This document shows positions 13,343 through 14,993 of a DNA stretch of 14,993 nucleotides, in pieces; within the stretch, counting starts at the first letter, position 1, and each line of letters starts with the position of its first letter. The stretch is from Deltaproteobacteria bacterium (GTDB lineage: Bacteria; Desulfobacterota; Syntrophia; Syntrophales; UBA5619): positions 1 through 14,993 of the forward strand of contig JAPLJW010000256.1 of the NCBI GenBank assembly GCA_026388365.1. The letters are read 5' to 3'. A model generated the notes under the pieces. That model had not been told where the DNA came from, searched no databases, and worked only from the letters and a program-made list of their open reading frames with translations. Made by a program: the position numbers and the translations under genes.

Positions 13343-14993
13343 TCAGTAAAGGGAATAGCCGGAGAAGGCGTCCTGGTTGCGGTTGCGGTCGCGGAGTTCG
13401 GCGCGCTTGCCCCGGTTCCAGCCGGAGACCCGGCTGTAATACTGGGTGATCCGGGCGAGGCCATCCACCTCTTCGGAACCGCAATGCCGGCACCTTTCGA
13501 GGAGTCCCCGCAGGGTCGCGCCGCAACGTGCGCATGAGCTGAACTCGGGGGAAAAGACGATCTGGTTGCTCTGGGTTTCTCGGAACGCCCGGATGACAAG
13601 GCCGGCGAGGGCGTCCGCAGGGGGCTCGGCGGCACCCAACTCGATGTGGGTAACAGCCCCCGCCCGGAAGAAGGGGTGGAAGAGGCCCTCCATCCTCACC
13701 CGGGTCAGCGGATCGACCGGCGCCGCCGGGTTGATGTGGGATGAGTTGGTGTAGTAGATCTCCCCCTTGGCAAGGTCGCCCCGAACGTAACGGCCCGGCA
13801 GGGGGGAGAAGTGCTTCAGGTCGAGACGGGCAAAACGGTAGGCGGTGGTCTCCGCGGGGGTTTGCTCCAGGACGAATTTCATTCCGTGGATATCGCAGAG
13901 CTTATCGACCTCTTCCTTCATGTGGCCCACAAGCGAAAGGCCGAAGGCCAGGGCCTCGTCCGACTCATGCAAGGATTTCCCCGTGCGGATCTGGACGAGT
14001 TCGTTGAGCCCCGTCATCCCGATGAGATAGGCAGCATCGGCCATCCGGAGATAGGGTGACCCGTCGTTTAGCATCGCGAGCATCGCGAGCGGTCCGGTGT
14101 CGCCCAGGGCAAGCAGTTTTTCGATGAAGTCGCGCTTCTGGACGTGGGCCTTCGCCGCGAGGGCCATCACCTCGTCGAGGAGAGAAAAGAGTTTGCCGTC
14201 GTCGCTTTCCCAGGACCGGTAGCCGAGGCGGGGAAGGTTGAGGGTGACGTTCTGGATCGATGCACATCTCCTTTTCCAGGGGTCGTCGGCGCCACCCGCG
14301 GCTTCTCCCTCAAAATCCAGGCAACCGCAGGGGGCGATGCGGGCGCCCTGCTTGCGATCCAAAATGAAGCAGGGATTCCCCTTCGCCGCGGCAACGCCGC
14401 AGACCTCCTCCAGAAACTCTTCGTGGCCGGGGATGTGAAAGAACGCATCGGTGATGTGGAGAATCGGCCGCGGAAAGATGAACGGCCTGCCCGTGGCGTC
14501 CCCCTCCCGGTAAACCGTCATGAGTGCCCGGGCGAACTTTCGGGAATTATCCCCGTACTCCCGGAAGGTCCGGCCGGTGGGCTTTCCGCCGGGACCGATC
14601 GCGGGCAGCTCGGCCAGGCAAGCTGGGACCTCCCAGTAGAGGTGGATGTCGGTGAAGATCGCCTGACCCCCGCGGGAAGAGGTGAGCTGGGAAAATTCGT
14701 ACACCAGCATCTGGGCAAACTGCTCGATCTCCCGCTCCCCCATCCCCGCCAGATAGGGGGCAAAGGAGAGGTTGACCGCATCCCAGCCGATCACGCCGGC
14801 GAAATGTCCCTGGAGCGAGGCCCCGAAACGGACCATGTGGGCCAGGAGGACCTCCGCATGACGCGCCGGCCCGGCAACCGTCGCGGAATGGGGGAGCTTC
14901 AGGCCGAACCGCTTGAGATACTCGAGCGACTGGAAGGCGCTGTAGGGCCGGTCGATGTAGCCCAGGCCGTGGAGGTGAAGATCGCCGGAGACA
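13343..14993 (-). CDS. nrdD: Anaerobic ribonucleoside-triphosphate reductase, C-terminal part; 5' end lies past the window
   Basis: Class III ribonucleotide reductase makes deoxynucleotides without oxygen, using a glycyl radical placed by the activase NrdG. The frame stays open to the window end, so the ATG at 14836 is internal. Segments seen in order are GDLHLHGLGYIDRPYSAFQS, FAGVIGWDAVN, TSSRGGQAIFTDIHL, NVTLNLPRLGY, YLIGMTGLNEL and YTNSSHINPAAPVD. Near the C-terminus a CARC...CRHC pair forms the usual zinc site, and RVSGW holds the radical glycine (codon at 13421-13423), 26 residues from the end as expected. I cannot assign the thiyl cysteine with confidence; APCGC and RCASIQ are candidates. 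About 549 residues are visible; an N-terminal ATP-cone domain may lie outside. The gene converges with the MORN genes, and no T-run terminator is seen in the 194 bases between them. Confidence 0.95.
   Translation of the reverse strand, partial: VSGDLHLHGLGYIDRPYSAFQSLEYLKRFGLKLPHSATVAGPARHAEVLLAHMVRFGASLQGHFAGVIGWDAVNLSFAPYLAGMGEREIEQFAQMLVYEFSQLTSSRGGQAIFTDIHLYWEVPACLAELPAIGPGGKPTGRTFREYGDNSRKFARALMTVYREGDATGRPFIFPRPILHITDAFFHIPGHEEFLEEVCGVAAAKGNPCFILDRKQGARIAPCGCLDFEGEAAGGADDPWKRRCASIQNVTLNLPRLGYRSWESDDGKLFSLLDEVMALAAKAHVQKRDFIEKLLALGDTGPLAMLAMLNDGSPYLRMADAAYLIGMTGLNELVQIRTGKSLHESDEALAFGLSLVGHMKEEVDKLCDIHGMKFVLEQTPAETTAYRFARLDLKHFSPLPGRYVRGDLAKGEIYYTNSSHINPAAPVDPLTRVRMEGLFHPFFRAGAVTHIELGAAEPPADALAGLVIRAFRETQSNQIVFSPEFSSCARCGATLRGLLERCRHCGSEEVDGLARITQYYSRVSGWNRGKRAELRDRNRNQDAFSGYSLY

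Overview
The window looks like chromosomal DNA of an anaerobic Gram-negative bacterium, probably a Desulfobacterota (old Deltaproteobacteria) member near the Syntrophus/Smithella group. The grounds are a class III (oxygen-sensitive) ribonucleotide reductase, a phosphoheptose isomerase of lipopolysaccharide heptose synthesis, a DnaK/GrpE pair of ordinary proteobacterial type, GC-rich housekeeping genes, and small palindromes between genes that are common in that group. The lineage is an inference from gene character; no marker such as 16S rRNA is present.

Layout. Bases 1-1762 (+ strand) hold the end of a tandem universal stress protein and a major facilitator transporter 9 bases behind it. Bases 1983-4407 (- strand) hold a flavin reductase-like protein, surE, and a secreted phospholipase-D-fold protein, separated by hairpins and palindromes. 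Bases 4408-4859 hold no credible gene but contain a chain of three large hairpins and then the rho-independent terminator of dnaK. Bases 4860-8043 (- strand) form a compact operon gmhA-grpE-dnaK, transcribed from a near-consensus sigma-70 promoter at 8091-8119. Bases 8350-9313 (+ strand) hold an exported SagB-like nitroreductase overlapping a small cysteine-rich protein. Bases 9481-13148 (+ strand) form an AT-richer accessory segment: a DUF5701-like protein followed by two MORN-repeat proteins. The last segment (- strand) is the C-terminal three-quarters or so of nrdD, cut by the window end.

The most unusual content is the MORN pair. The first protein (708 residues) has MORN repeats at both ends joined by about 425 residues of highly charged Glu/Lys/Arg/Ala helix, first in 8-residue and then in 15-residue repeats. 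The second (201 residues, 3 bases downstream) resembles the first with the helix removed. Perfect 45-base tandem copies inside the helix show recent repeat expansion. The two proteins look like a paralogous scaffold pair in which a long rigid spacer was inserted into one copy. Function is unknown.

The chaperone operon is ordinary in content but arranged unusually: grpE and dnaK follow a heptose-isomerase gene, dnaJ is not next to them, and neither hrcA nor a CIRCE operator is seen.
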